Counted from the stretch's first letter, positions 28,299 through 37,265 are shown. The stretch: DNA of 64,000 bases from Bacteroidia bacterium (GCA_022072225.1 JAJVIC010000002.1:389876-453875); one strand, 5' to 3'. The notes: generated by a model from the letters alone, not told the origin. Made by a program: numbers and translations.

Positions 28299-31200
28299 AT
28301 GAAACAGCTAAAATCAACCGCAGTCACCACCGTTCCGATAGCTATCGGAATAGCGTTTATGTTTTTATTCAGCAGTGCGTATGCTGATAAAACACACGGA
28401 GTAAACGACAACAGCGGAAAAACAAGTTCACCGCAGTCGGTTTCTGCCGGTTGTGTGCCTCCTTCAACCGGTTTGGAGTTGTCGCTCAACAACGTAAAAA
28501 CCGTTATTTATACCGGTGCTGATAAATGGTGGGATTTGATTGGAAATGCCCGCTACGAAGTTCCTAAAGGTTCGGGTAAGCACTCGCTTTATACAGGCTC
28601 GCTATGGATGGGTGGTGTTGACGTAAACAATCAGTTGAAAGTAGCTGCTATCCGTTTCCGTCAGGTGGGTAACGACTTTTGGCCTGGGCCTTTGACTACA
28701 GACGGTGCAGCTTCTATTGATGCAGATGTGTGCGCTCAGTATGATAAATTCTTCAAAATTACCCGCGCTGAAGTTGATGAATTCGTAGGCTGGTACAGCC
28801 TTATGAGCGACCCTGCGCTTCAGGCCGAATTATTCCCCGGCTATACAATTCCTGCATCCATTCTGAATTGGCCTGCTCATGGTGATGTAACATTGGGTCA
28901 GGATTATTATTTGGCTCCGTTTTATGATGCTGACGGAAGTGGTGATTACAACCCTGAAACCGGAGGCGATTATCCTAAATATGATTTAACCGGTGAAGTT
29001 GATTGCCGCACTACTCGTGATATCCGTTTGTTTGGTGACGAAACTTTGTGGTGGGTTTTTAACGACAAAGGAAATATTCACACTGAAACAGGTGCTGATG
29101 CAATCGGTATGGAAATTCGATCTCAGGCGTTTGCATTTGCAACCAATGACGAGATTAACAACATGACCTTTTATAACTACGAGTTGATTAACCGTGGTTC
29201 ATTTACATTGACTAACACTTACTTTGCCCAATGGGTTGACCCGGATTTGGGTTTTGCCAATGATGACTTTGTTGGTTGCGATGTTATGCGCGGATTGGGT
29301 TATTGCTACAACGGTGTTGCTGTTGATGGTTCAGGCGGTCCTCAGCATTACGGAGCAAACCCTCCTGCAGTTGGTATCGACTTTTTTGAAGGTCCTTATC
29401 AGGATAACGATGGTATTGATAATGCCAAAGGAATTGGACCTAATGAAGCCCTCAACGGTTTGGGTTATGGTGACGGAATTATTGACAACGAGCGTTTTGG
29501 TATGCGCAGATTTATTTACCACAACAACTCAGGTGGAGGTGGTAACCCTTCACAAACCGACCCTTCAACAGGTACAGATTACTACAACTATCTAAGAGGT
29601 ATTTGGTTAGATAATACCGTAATGTGTTACGGTGGAAGCGGTCACCCTTCAGGTGGCGGTAATGCCAGCGTTCCTGCACAATTTATGTTCCCCGGTGATA
29701 CTGACCCACTTGGTTGGGGAACCAACGGAAATATTCAGGCTCCCTGGACTGAAGAAACAGCCGGAAACGTACCTTACGACAGACGTTTTATGCAGTCAGC
29801 AGGTCCGTTTACACTTGACCCGGGTGCTGTTAACGATATTACCGTTGGAGCCGTTTGGGCGCGTGCAACTTCAGGCGGTGCCTTTGCTTCAGTTGAAAAG
29901 CTGAGATTGGTGGATGATAAAGCACAGGCTTTGTTCCAGAACTGCTTTAAGGTTTTGAACGGACCGGATGCTCCGGATGTATCTATTGTTGAGTTGGACA
30001 GAGAGCTGGTTATTACGCTTTCTAACCGCCCAACTTCCAATAACTACAATGAGCAGTACGAAGAGATAGATCCTTTCATCATAAGCCCTCCGGGAGAAAC
30101 ATACGATTCATTATTCCGCTTTGAAGGTTACCAGATTTTTCAGGTGAAAGATGCTACCGTAAGCGTTGCTGATTTGCACGATCCTGACAAAGCCCGTTTG
30201 GTAGCACAGTGCGATATCGAAAACTACGATTCGTTAGGTAACCCTATTGATCAATTGATAAACTTTGAGTTTTCGGATGATCTGGGTGCTAATATTCCTA
30301 CTGAAGAAGTAAATGGCGAGAATAAAGGTATCCGCCATACTTTCCAGATTTTGAATGATGAATTCGCAACCGGTGACAGACGTTTGGTAAACCATAAAAA
30401 ATACTACTACATAGCTATTGCTTATGCTTATAACAACTATAAAAATTACGACCAAAGCGATCCGTTGCAATTGGATGGACAGAAAAAACCCTACAAGGCA
30501 GGTCGTAAAAGTGTAACAGGAGCTATTAAAGTAAACACCGGAGTTCCTCACATCAATTCACCGGAAGATGGTGGAACAATTCTGAACTCGGCTTACGGTT
30601 CAGGTCCTAAACTGAAACGTATTGAAGGAACAGGTAATGGCGGAAATGCGGCAGACCTTACTCCGGAAACGGTAGAAGAAATTCTTGCAAACGGCAAAGC
30701 AGAAAACCCTGTTTACATGAACAGCCGGGGACCGGTAAATATTAAAATTTACAATCCCTTGAATGTTCCCAATGCAAATTTCACCTTCCGTATGCTCGAC
30801 TCAACCGGAGGTACTTTGGACGATGCATACTGGTCGCTGAAGAATGACGACAGCGGAGAAGAAGTTTTTGCTGATCGTAACATCGTTACAGAAAATGAAC
30901 AGGTAATTGATGATTGGGGAATGTCGGTTGCCGTAAAACAGGTGCTTGAACCTGATGACGATGAAGATAACGGAAATGAATACCTTGAATCTTCTGTATC
31001 GTTTGCCAACGACAGAGAAATATGGTTGAGCTCTGTTACAGATGCCGATGGTGCAAGTGCTAACAACTGGATTCGTTCAGGCAGCGCTTCTGATGATGCC
31101 AACCCGCAAAATAACGACTATGGCGACCCCGGACAATTCTATGAACAAGTATTGGGCGGAACATGGGCGCCTTATAAATTGGCTTCGCATGAAGATGGCT

Positions 31201-32258
31201 TCGGTTCGCCAACCTGGAAAAAGTTTAAAGTGCTTAACTCACTTTCAAATCTTCACAGCGTGGATGTAGTTATTACTGCCGACAAAACGAAATGGACACG
31301 TTGTCCGGTTGTTGAGGTTGCAGATGACGGACTTCCAACCATAGGCGGTTCACGCAAAATGGATTTGCGTCAAAGTCCTTCGGTTGACCAAAACGGAAAC
31401 CCTGACGGTTCAGGAACACTTGGAATGGGCTGGTTTCCCGGTTATGCCATTAACATTGAAACAGGTGAAAGGCTGAATATGATGTTTGGCGAAAACTCTT
31501 TCCTTGCACAGGAAAGAGGAACAGATATGATTTGGAACCCAACATCTGCTACTACCGATTTCCTTAACCCGTTGTTTGGTGGCGGACACTACATTTACGT
31601 TATGGGCCACAATGGCGATACCGGAAATGACGCACCTGCTTATGATGAAGGTCAATGGATTTACCAACGCCTGAGCAGCAATAACTACACTCCGAGCGAT
31701 ATTGATAAACGAAATGTTTACAAAGATGTGATGTGGGTAAACATGCCAATTGGCGTTGACAACAAAGCATTGCTTGCAACAGATGTTACCTATAAAATAC
31801 GTGTAACACGTCCTTACAGAAAAGGATTTAACAATGCAACATGGGAATCAGGAAATCCGCAAAACGGCAACCTGCCAATGTACACCTTCAGTACAGGCGA
31901 TTTGTTTACCATTAACAATGATTTAGCTGCTGCTGAAGATGCGTTGGATTTAATCAATGTAGTTCCAAACCCTTATTACGCATACTCAGGTTATGAAACT
32001 AACCAGTTGCAAACTACTGTTAAGATTACCAACCTTCCGCAAAAATGCGTGGTATCAATTTACACTGTTAACGGAATGCTGATCCGACAGTTCAAAAAGG
32101 ATGAGCCTAAAACTTCAGTTGACTGGGATTTGAAAAACACAGCAGGTATTCCAATTGCCGGTGGAGTATACCTCATTCATGTGAAGGTTGACGGAGTGGG
32201 AGAGAAGGTTATAAAATTCTTCGGAGCTCTGCGCCCTGTTGACTTAGACTCTTTCTAA
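28299..32258 (+). CDS. Large secreted protein with C-terminal FlgD/T9SS-like domain
   Basis: The 1319-residue protein has a signal peptide (hydrophobic to about residue 30, SSAYADK), a calcium-loop-like DADGSGDYNPETGGDYP near 210, and a C-terminal beta-sandwich (VVPNPYYAYSGYE to KVIKFFGALRP) with the look of type IX secretion/FlgD-like domains: VSIYTVNGMLIRQF and GIPIAGGVYLIHVKV. It is probably exported to the surface. The function of the large middle part is unknown. It lies 27 bp after the receptor gene and 42 bp before the PorV/PorQ-like gene. Its signal peptide is crossed by a perfect 18-bp palindrome (28333). Confidence 0.8.
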   Translation: MKQLKSTAVTTVPIAIGIAFMFLFSSAYADKTHGVNDNSGKTSSPQSVSAGCVPPSTGLELSLNNVKTVIYTGADKWWDLIGNARYEVPKGSGKHSLYTGSLWMGGVDVNNQLKVAAIRFRQVGNDFWPGPLTTDGAASIDADVCAQYDKFFKITRAEVDEFVGWYSLMSDPALQAELFPGYTIPASILNWPAHGDVTLGQDYYLAPFYDADGSGDYNPETGGDYPKYDLTGEVDCRTTRDIRLFGDETLWWVFNDKGNIHTETGADAIGMEIRSQAFAFATNDEINNMTFYNYELINRGSFTLTNTYFAQWVDPDLGFANDDFVGCDVMRGLGYCYNGVAVDGSGGPQHYGANPPAVGIDFFEGPYQDNDGIDNAKGIGPNEALNGLGYGDGIIDNERFGMRRFIYHNNSGGGGNPSQTDPSTGTDYYNYLRGIWLDNTVMCYGGSGHPSGGGNASVPAQFMFPGDTDPLGWGTNGNIQAPWTEETAGNVPYDRRFMQSAGPFTLDPGAVNDITVGAVWARATSGGAFASVEKLRLVDDKAQALFQNCFKVLNGPDAPDVSIVELDRELVITLSNRPTSNNYNEQYEEIDPFIISPPGETYDSLFRFEGYQIFQVKDATVSVADLHDPDKARLVAQCDIENYDSLGNPIDQLINFEFSDDLGANIPTEEVNGENKGIRHTFQILNDEFATGDRRLVNHKKYYYIAIAYAYNNYKNYDQSDPLQLDGQKKPYKAGRKSVTGAIKVNTGVPHINSPEDGGTILNSAYGSGPKLKRIEGTGNGGNAADLTPETVEEILANGKAENPVYMNSRGPVNIKIYNPLNVPNANFTFRMLDSTGGTLDDAYWSLKNDDSGEEVFADRNIVTENEQVIDDWGMSVAVKQVLEPDDDEDNGNEYLESSVSFANDREIWLSSVTDADGASANNWIRSGSASDDANPQNNDYGDPGQFYEQVLGGTWAPYKLASHEDGFGSPTWKKFKVLNSLSNLHSVDVVITADKTKWTRCPVVEVADDGLPTIGGSRKMDLRQSPSVDQNGNPDGSGTLGMGWFPGYAINIETGERLNMMFGENSFLAQERGTDMIWNPTSATTDFLNPLFGGGHYIYVMGHNGDTGNDAPAYDEGQWIYQRLSSNNYTPSDIDKRNVYKDVMWVNMPIGVDNKALLATDVTYKIRVTRPYRKGFNNATWESGNPQNGNLPMYTFSTGDLFTINNDLAAAEDALDLINVVPNPYYAYSGYETNQLQTTVKITNLPQKCVVSIYTVNGMLIRQFKKDEPKTSVDWDLKNTAGIPIAGGVYLIHVKVDGVGEKVIKFFGALRPVDLDSF
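28333..28350. repeat. Perfect palindrome TTCCGATAGCTATCGGAA within a signal peptide
   Basis: An 18-bp perfect palindrome encoding part of VPIAIGIAF in the gene at 28299. The 14-bp core CCGATAGCTATCGG recurs at 44336-44349 in a non-coding REP-like element, which suggests a dispersed element rather than chance. Confidence 0.75.
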
Positions 32259-32300
32259 TAATTGCACGAAAATTAATTTAAGACGAAATATAATTCTGAT

Positions 32301-33383
32301 ATGAGAAAAATTAATAAAGTACTTGGTGGAGCAGTTCTGACAGCAGCAATGCTTATAAGCTCAGCCTCGCTGTATGCAGGAAACGAAGACCGTGCCGGAC
32401 AGGCAGGTGCAACAGAGTTGCTTATTAATCCCTGGGCACGCAGCACCGGATGGGGAAGTGCTAACTCCGCTTCTATACAAGGGCTTGAGGCTATGTATAT
32501 GAATGTTGCCGGTGTGTCATTTACCCGTAAAACCGAAGTTATGTTTGCTCACACCCGCTGGCTGGTAGGCAGCGGAACAAGCATCAATGCTTTCGGACTT
32601 ACCCAGAAAGTAGGTGAGGCCGGTGTACTTGGATTAGGAATTATGTCAATGGGTTTCGGTGATATTACCGTTACTACAGTTGATCAACCCGAAGGAACAG
32701 GAAGTTCTTTTTCACCTCGCTACCTGAATATTGGTTTATCGTATGCCAAAACATTTTCAAACAGTATTCACGGAGGCGTCTCAGTTAAAATTGTTTCTGA
32801 ATCAATAGCCAATGCTACCGCGCAGGGCTTTGCGTTTGACGCAGGTATCCAGTACGTAACCCGTTTAGGTAAAAAAGATAACCCGCTTAGAAAAGATAAT
32901 CTTGCCTTTGGTATTGCATTGCGTAATGTTGGTCCTCCAATGAGTTTTTCAGGTGACGGATTTTCTATTCGCGGTTTGGTTTCTTCAACCGGTTCAAGTT
33001 TAACCATGGAACAGCGTTCGGCAAAATTTGAAATGCCTTCGTTGCTTAACATTGGTGTTACTTACCACTACCGCATGACAGAGGCGCACCGCCTGAGTTT
33101 TGCAGGAACATTTACTTCTAACTCATTTTCTAAAGACCAATTCCGTGTTGGTTTAGAGTACGGATTTAAGCAATACCTTGCTTTGCGCGGTGGCTATGTA
33201 TATGAAAAAGGTCAGGGAAGTGCAGATGCAAACACTACAGCATTTACAGGGCCAACTGCCGGTGCAACGCTTGAAGTGCCTTTCGGAAAAGAAAAGAAAG
33301 GTTCGTTTGCCGTTGATTATTCATGGACCGCATCAAACCCTTTTCAGGGAAATCACAGCATTGGTGTTCGCATAGCACTCTAA
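32301..33383 (+). CDS. PorV/PorQ family outer-membrane protein
   Basis: The 360-residue protein has a signal peptide (LISSASLYAG) and a FadL-like beta-barrel pattern typical of PorV/PorQ: an early NPWARSTGWGSANSASIQGLEAMYMNVAGVSF (Asn-Pro-Ala-like motif), then LNIGLSYAKTFSNSIHGGVSVKIV, and GFAFDAGIQY. PorV shuttles type IX cargo to the attachment complex; PorQ-like members have varied roles. It is the third gene of the receptor run and is probably the outer-membrane partner of the protein at 28299. Confidence 0.85.
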   Translation: MRKINKVLGGAVLTAAMLISSASLYAGNEDRAGQAGATELLINPWARSTGWGSANSASIQGLEAMYMNVAGVSFTRKTEVMFAHTRWLVGSGTSINAFGLTQKVGEAGVLGLGIMSMGFGDITVTTVDQPEGTGSSFSPRYLNIGLSYAKTFSNSIHGGVSVKIVSESIANATAQGFAFDAGIQYVTRLGKKDNPLRKDNLAFGIALRNVGPPMSFSGDGFSIRGLVSSTGSSLTMEQRSAKFEMPSLLNIGVTYHYRMTEAHRLSFAGTFTSNSFSKDQFRVGLEYGFKQYLALRGGYVYEKGQGSADANTTAFTGPTAGATLEVPFGKEKKGSFAVDYSWTASNPFQGNHSIGVRIAL

Positions 33384-33394
33384 AATAATATTTC

Positions 33395-33402
33395 TATCTT
33401 TG
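33395..33402 (+). promoter_or_regulatory. Bacteroidota -7 box of greA
   Basis: TATCTTTG then C fits TAnnTTTG. Transcription from it would begin near 33408, inside the left arm of the terminator hairpin at 33406, so the new transcript would lack part of that arm and escape termination. Confidence 0.5.
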
Positions 33403-33405
33403 CTC

Positions 33406-33438
33406 AAAGAATCCCGTACAGCGGGATTCTTTGTTTTT
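33406..33438 (+). terminator. Terminator of the receptor-PorV run
   Basis: AAAGAATCCCG (33406-33416) pairs fully with CGGGATTCTTT (33422-33432) around a 5-base loop, followed by GTTTTTT. It closes the run that begins at 24609 and lies between the greA promoter and the greA gene. Confidence 0.85.
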
Positions 33439-33465
33439 TAATAACAACCAATAAATACGTTACCC

Positions 33466-33939
33466 ATGTCTTCAGGAAATTATTTTACCCAGGAGGGATT
33501 AGACAAATTAAAAGCAGAGTTAAATCATTTGGTTACTATTGAACGTCCGGGTATTTCAAGACAAATAGCCGAGGCGCGCGACAAAGGCGACCTGAGCGAG
33601 AATGCCGAATACGATGCAGCCAAGGAAGCGCAAGGCTTGCTGGAACTTAAAATTTCTAAGCTCGAAGATATTATCCGTAATGCAAAACTGATTGATGAAT
33701 CGAAGTTGGATAATTCAAAGGTTTTAATTCTTACCAAAGTAAAACTGAAGAATACCAAAACAGGAACTACGATTACCTATACATTGGTTCCTGAAAACGA
33801 GGCCGACCTTAAAGCGGGAAAAATTTCTGTTGAATCGCCTATTTCAAAAGGCCTGCTCGGAAAAAGCCTTGGCGACAAAGCACAGATAAAGGTTCCTTCG
33901 GGAATTATGGAGTTTGAAATATTAGAAATTTCAAGATAA
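33466..33939 (+). CDS. greA: Transcription elongation factor GreA
   Basis: The 157-residue protein rescues backtracked RNA polymerase by stimulating transcript cleavage. The N-terminal coiled coil includes FTQEGLDKLKAELNHL and the tip motif ARDKGDLSENAEYDAAKEAQ (about residues 39-58) with the catalytic acidic residues. The C-terminal domain includes ISVESPISKGLLGKSLGDKAQIKVP. Length is typical. Confidence 0.97.
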   Translation: MSSGNYFTQEGLDKLKAELNHLVTIERPGISRQIAEARDKGDLSENAEYDAAKEAQGLLELKISKLEDIIRNAKLIDESKLDNSKVLILTKVKLKNTKTGTTITYTLVPENEADLKAGKISVESPISKGLLGKSLGDKAQIKVPSGIMEFEILEISR

Positions 33940-33945
33940 GTAATT

Positions 33946-34005
33946 GTCGCTTCGAGCGTAGTCGAGAAGTAATAATTGTAGCTTCTCGACTACGCTCGAA
34001 GTGAC
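33946..34005. repeat. REP-like hairpin, family 'GAGCGTAGTCGA'
   Basis: CTTCGAGCGTAGTCGAGAAG (33950-33969) is the exact complement of CTTCTCGACTACGCTCGAAG (33982-34001); with four outer pairs the stem reaches 24 bp around a 12-base loop. No T-run follows. A related single arm lies inside hisS at 40124. Confidence 0.85.
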
Positions 34006-34034
34006 ACGAAAACTAAACTCAAACCCTTTAAACC

Positions 34035-34427
34035 ATGACCATCTTCTCAAAAATAGTTGCAGGCGAAATTCCCTGCTACAAAATAGCGGAGAGTGATGAC
34101 TTTCTCGCCTTCCTTGATATAAACCCGCTTGCCATCGGACATACCCTGGTTATACCTAAAAAGGAAGTGGATTATATTTTTGACATAGATGATGAGCTTT
34201 ATACCGGGCTTATGCTGTTTGCAAAACAAGTAGCGGCAGCGGTAGAAAAAGCCATACCCTGCCAGCGTATAGGTGTTGCCGTTATTGGTTTGGAAGTACC
34301 TCATGCGCATGTGCATCTTATTCCGCTAAAGCATGTAAGCGATATTAATTTCTCGCGCCCTAAACTGCAATTAGCTGCTGAAGACTTGCAGGCTACTGCC
34401 GAGAAAATAAGGACGGAGTTTGTGTAA
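34035..34427 (+). CDS. HIT family protein (histidine triad hydrolase)
   Basis: The 130-residue protein has the histidine triad HAHVHLIPL near residue 95 and the N-terminal FSKIVAGEIPCYKIAESDDFLAFLDINP, typical of the HINT branch. Family members hydrolyse nucleoside phosphoramidates and adenylates in the cytoplasm. It may be co-transcribed with greA, though the hairpin at 33946 lies between them. Full length. Confidence 0.93.
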   Translation: MTIFSKIVAGEIPCYKIAESDDFLAFLDINPLAIGHTLVIPKKEVDYIFDIDDELYTGLMLFAKQVAAAVEKAIPCQRIGVAVIGLEVPHAHVHLIPLKHVSDINFSRPKLQLAAEDLQATAEKIRTEFV

Positions 34428-34454
34428 TAGTCCCTACTCCCTGTAAACCTGATA

Positions 34455-34618
34455 GGTAATAATGTTTTCCCAACAAGCTCCGTGGAAGCCACGGAGGTAA
34501 TAATGTTTTTCCAACTGGCTCCGTGGAAACCACGGAGGTAATAATGTTTTCCTAACTGGCTCCGTGGAAACCACGGTGGTAATAATGTTTTCCTAACTGG
34601 TTTCGTGGAAACCACGGT
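34455..34618. repeat. 41-bp tandem repeat of hairpins, four copies
   Basis: Four copies with an exact 41-bp period begin at 34455, 34496, 34537 and 34578. Each has a constant part ggtaataatgttttcc and a hairpin such as CTCCGTGG-AAA-CCACGGAG. Copy four has compensating change on one arm (ttCGTGGAAACCACGg). It lies between the HIT gene and the bidirectional terminator. Confidence 0.9.
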
Positions 34619-34645
34619 GGTGAGAACTCCCGAACTGACATTAAT

Positions 34646-34677
34646 AAAAAAGCCGCACTGATCAGTGCGGCTTTTTT
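34646..34677. terminator. Bidirectional terminator
   Basis: AAAAAAGCCGCACTG then AT then CAGTGCGGCTTTTTT is a nearly perfect palindrome with A- and T-runs on both sides. It serves both the HIT gene on the + strand and the acyl-CoA dehydrogenase on the - strand. Confidence 0.92.
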
Positions 34678-34697
34678 ATGATGAATATAATTTTGAC

Positions 34698-36302
34698 TTA
34701 TTTCTCCGTCAAACGCGTAAAATAATTTACAAAGCCCATCATCTCGCCCAGGTTTGATATTTTAATTTTACCCATCATCACCGCCATTTGCGGGTTGGTG
34801 CGGCCCAGTTCCACATCTTCGTAGTCCACCGCCTTGGCACGTACTACGCATTTGGGTTCACCGTGCAGCCCATCTTCAACGGTACATACCCCGTCCACAA
34901 CAATAGCAGTAAAATGTCCGCCTGTTTCGCCTTCAATCTCGAAGTGGAAACGGGTGTTTACGCCAGCAGCTTTATCGGCTTTAAAACGCTGCGGTAATGA
35001 TTTAATGATTTCTGATGCTTTCTCCATTTTGTTTGATTTTTGATTGTTATTATTTGGGTTGTTTAAAGAGTTTGAATTGTTTGTAGTTGGTGGTTGTTTG
35101 CTAACTTCTGACTTTTGACTTTCTTCTTTTGGCTTAGAATAAGCCGATTTATACTGCACATCATCAATCACAATTTTAGCCAGTATTTCTTTCATGATTT
35201 CTGAAGTGCCGCCAACAATGGTTCCCACACGTGCATCGCGATACATGCGTGCAATGGTATATTCTTCCATGTAGCCGTAGCCGCCAAAACATTGCAGACA
35301 TTCGTCAGCCACTTTTTTGCCCAGTTCGGTTGCCATCAGTTTTATCATACTGCATTCTTTTACCGCCATTTCGCTCTTGCTGAAAAGCCATGCAGTGTGG
35401 TAAACCAATTGGCGTATAGCTTCGGTTTCGGCAACAAGGTCAACCAATTTGTGGCGCAAAACCTGAAACTTTTTTATCGGTCTTCCGAATGCTTCGCGCT
35501 CGGAAATATATTTCAATGTAAGCTCTAAACAGCTTTGCGCACCTGCAACACCACCGATGCCCGCTACCAGGCGCTCTAACTGAAAACTCTCCATGATATA
35601 ATAGAAGCCCTTGTTTTCTTCGCCTATCAGGTTGCTTGCCGGAACGCGAACGTTATCAAAAAACAATTCGGCAGTGTCGCTGCTGTGCCAGCCGAGTTTT
35701 TTCAGCTTGTTGGTCTTGAAGCCTGCAATTCCCTGATCAACCATTATCAGGCTGATACCGCTCATTCCCTGTTCGGGTGCGGTTTTGCAGGCAAGGGTTA
35801 CAAAGTCGCCATAATATCCGTTGGTGATAAATGTTTTGGAGCCGTTGATAATGTATTCATCACCCACACGCACGGCACTGGTCTTTATAGCTGCCACGTC
35901 CGAGCCCGCGTTGGGTTCGGAAATAGCCAGTGACCCCCATGCCTCGCCACTGATGGCTTTGGGTAAATATTTTTTCTTCAGTTCTGCGCTTCCCGCTTTC
36001 AGCAAATGTGCGGTAGCCATGTATTGATGCACACCGTGGGCGGCAGCAAAGCCACCCATGGTGCAGCGGGCAACTTCCTCAAGCAACACTACCGAATGAA
36101 AAAAATCAGCGTTCGTTCCTCCGTATTCTTCGGGAAAATTGATGCCCAGAAAACCAAGGTCGCCCATGCGTTTCCAGATAGCTTTATCAATCTGTTGTTT
36201 TTCTTCCCATTCATTAGCGCGCGGAATAACTTCCGTTTCTATAAACTGTCGCACGCTCTGCCGGAAAAGCTCGTGTTCTTCGGTGAAATATATGGAAGCC
36301 AA
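34698..36302 (-). CDS. Acyl-CoA dehydrogenase fused to SCP2 sterol-carrier domain
   Basis: The 534-residue protein begins with an acyl-CoA dehydrogenase (about 1-390: LAISEPNAGSDVAAIKTSA, FITNGYYGDFVTLACKT, EREAFGRPIKKFQVLRHKL, ARMYRDARVGTIVGGTSEIMKEIL). The YEGT Glu of short-chain enzymes is Gly (IVGGTSE); the Glu in SCLELTLKYI fits the alternative base of long-chain/isovaleryl types. A low-complexity Ser/Asn linker (about 391-425) leads to an SCP2 lipid-binding domain (RFHFEIEGETGGHFTAIVVDGVC). It probably oxidises bulky acyl-CoAs. The start is TTG; an internal ATG at 35027 opens the SCP2 part. Confidence 0.88.
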   Translation of the reverse strand: MASIYFTEEHELFRQSVRQFIETEVIPRANEWEEKQQIDKAIWKRMGDLGFLGINFPEEYGGTNADFFHSVVLLEEVARCTMGGFAAAHGVHQYMATAHLLKAGSAELKKKYLPKAISGEAWGSLAISEPNAGSDVAAIKTSAVRVGDEYIINGSKTFITNGYYGDFVTLACKTAPEQGMSGISLIMVDQGIAGFKTNKLKKLGWHSSDTAELFFDNVRVPASNLIGEENKGFYYIMESFQLERLVAGIGGVAGAQSCLELTLKYISEREAFGRPIKKFQVLRHKLVDLVAETEAIRQLVYHTAWLFSKSEMAVKECSMIKLMATELGKKVADECLQCFGGYGYMEEYTIARMYRDARVGTIVGGTSEIMKEILAKIVIDDVQYKSAYSKPKEESQKSEVSKQPPTTNNSNSLNNPNNNNQKSNKMEKASEIIKSLPQRFKADKAAGVNTRFHFEIEGETGGHFTAIVVDGVCTVEDGLHGEPKCVVRAKAVDYEDVELGRTNPQMAVMMGKIKISNLGEMMGFVNYFTRLTEK

Positions 36303-36317
36303 GATTTTTATTTTTGT

Positions 36318-36360
36318 TTGACTGTGTACTGCCTACTGCCTACTGCCTACTGCATACCGC
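36318..36360. repeat. Short-word repeat spacer
   Basis: The sequence has ctactgcctactgcctactgc between the two minus-strand genes. It is the complement of the ggcagtaggcagta word seen at 12964. Confidence 0.6.
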
Positions 36361-36363
36361 CCC

Positions 36364-37146
36364 TTACTCTCCTAAAACTGATTTCACCACTTTGTAATCA
36401 ACCGCATTGGCAACTTTTGCCAAAATATCTTTGTTCTCAATGTTATTGCCTTCTACTTTAATAACGCCTGCACCTGCAATAACAGTAACACTTCCTGATT
36501 TACGGTTAGTATCAAACCGTTCAAGTGCGCGGTATTCGCCAACTTTTATAGGTGCAGTTTTTTGTGCTTCCATTCCGGGCATTGCATAAGCAGGCATCGG
36601 ATTTTCGCTGGTAGCATTGGTATGAGCAGTTGCTACTTCATTTGCCCACATGGTATTATTGGTAATGGTTACTGTTATTGCCGGGTCGCCATAAGCAACA
36701 GGCATTGCAGCGGGCATACCACCCGGAATTCCGGCTGTCGGAGGCGCAGTAGCCGAAGTTGGTGCTGCAGGTGCTGCAGCTTTTTCTGTTGGCTGAGTAT
36801 TTGGCGTTTCCGGCTTTTTTAATGATGGATTGCTGTAGCTGCGGGTAACACTTATCTCGCCCTGACCCATGGGCAGTGGCATACCGGTTCCTTTTTCGGA
36901 AGGCGGATTTTGATTCCAGCCTTCTACTGTTTTAGGTAAGGCAACAGCAAGCTGCCCGCTGAAAAGCTTTACGGTTTCTTCTTTCGCTTTTGCAATAGAT
37001 ACTAATGCATCCTGATATTTTTTTGCTTTCAGATGTTCAGTTGCTTTGCTGAGATTTTTTTCCGCTTCAGCACTTTCGCTGGTCTGTGAAAATGATGCTG
37101 AGTAAATAAACAGCATCGAGGCAAAAAGGATAATTTTTTTACTCAT
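36364..37146 (-). CDS. Secreted protein of unknown function, Pro/Ala-rich centre
   Basis: I do not recognise this 260-residue protein. A signal peptide (FASMLFIYSASFSQ) is followed by a helical region with a TPR-like pattern (EKNLSKATEHLKAKKYQDALVSIAKAKEE), then a conserved-looking KTVEGWNQNPPSEK, a Pro/Ala-rich low-complexity stretch (about 115-150) and a compact C-terminal part (ITVTITNNTMWANEVATAH; SGSVTVIAGAGVIKVEGNN). It is likely periplasmic. A variant promoter box TATCTTCG lies on the minus strand at 37220-37227. It may be co-transcribed with the acyl-CoA dehydrogenase, but the functions do not suggest a link. Confidence 0.75.
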   Translation of the reverse strand: MSKKIILFASMLFIYSASFSQTSESAEAEKNLSKATEHLKAKKYQDALVSIAKAKEETVKLFSGQLAVALPKTVEGWNQNPPSEKGTGMPLPMGQGEISVTRSYSNPSLKKPETPNTQPTEKAAAPAAPTSATAPPTAGIPGGMPAAMPVAYGDPAITVTITNNTMWANEVATAHTNATSENPMPAYAMPGMEAQKTAPIKVGEYRALERFDTNRKSGSVTVIAGAGVIKVEGNNIENKDILAKVANAVDYKVVKSVLGE

Positions 37147-37257
37147 GATTTTTTATTTTTTTAGTTAAAGTATTCGTTAGAATAGTTTGTTTCTTTTTTC
37201 TTTTAAACTTTAAGGGCAGCGAAGATAAGGTTTTCAGTAAAAATCTGCGATATATTT

Positions 37258-37265
37258 TACTTTTG
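37258..37265 (+). promoter_or_regulatory. Bacteroidota -7 box before the GxxExxY gene
   Basis: TACTTTTG then C matches TAnnTTTG. Transcription from here would place the 23-bp-stem hairpin (37287-37344) in the mRNA leader, 16 bases before the ATG at 37361. Confidence 0.5.
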
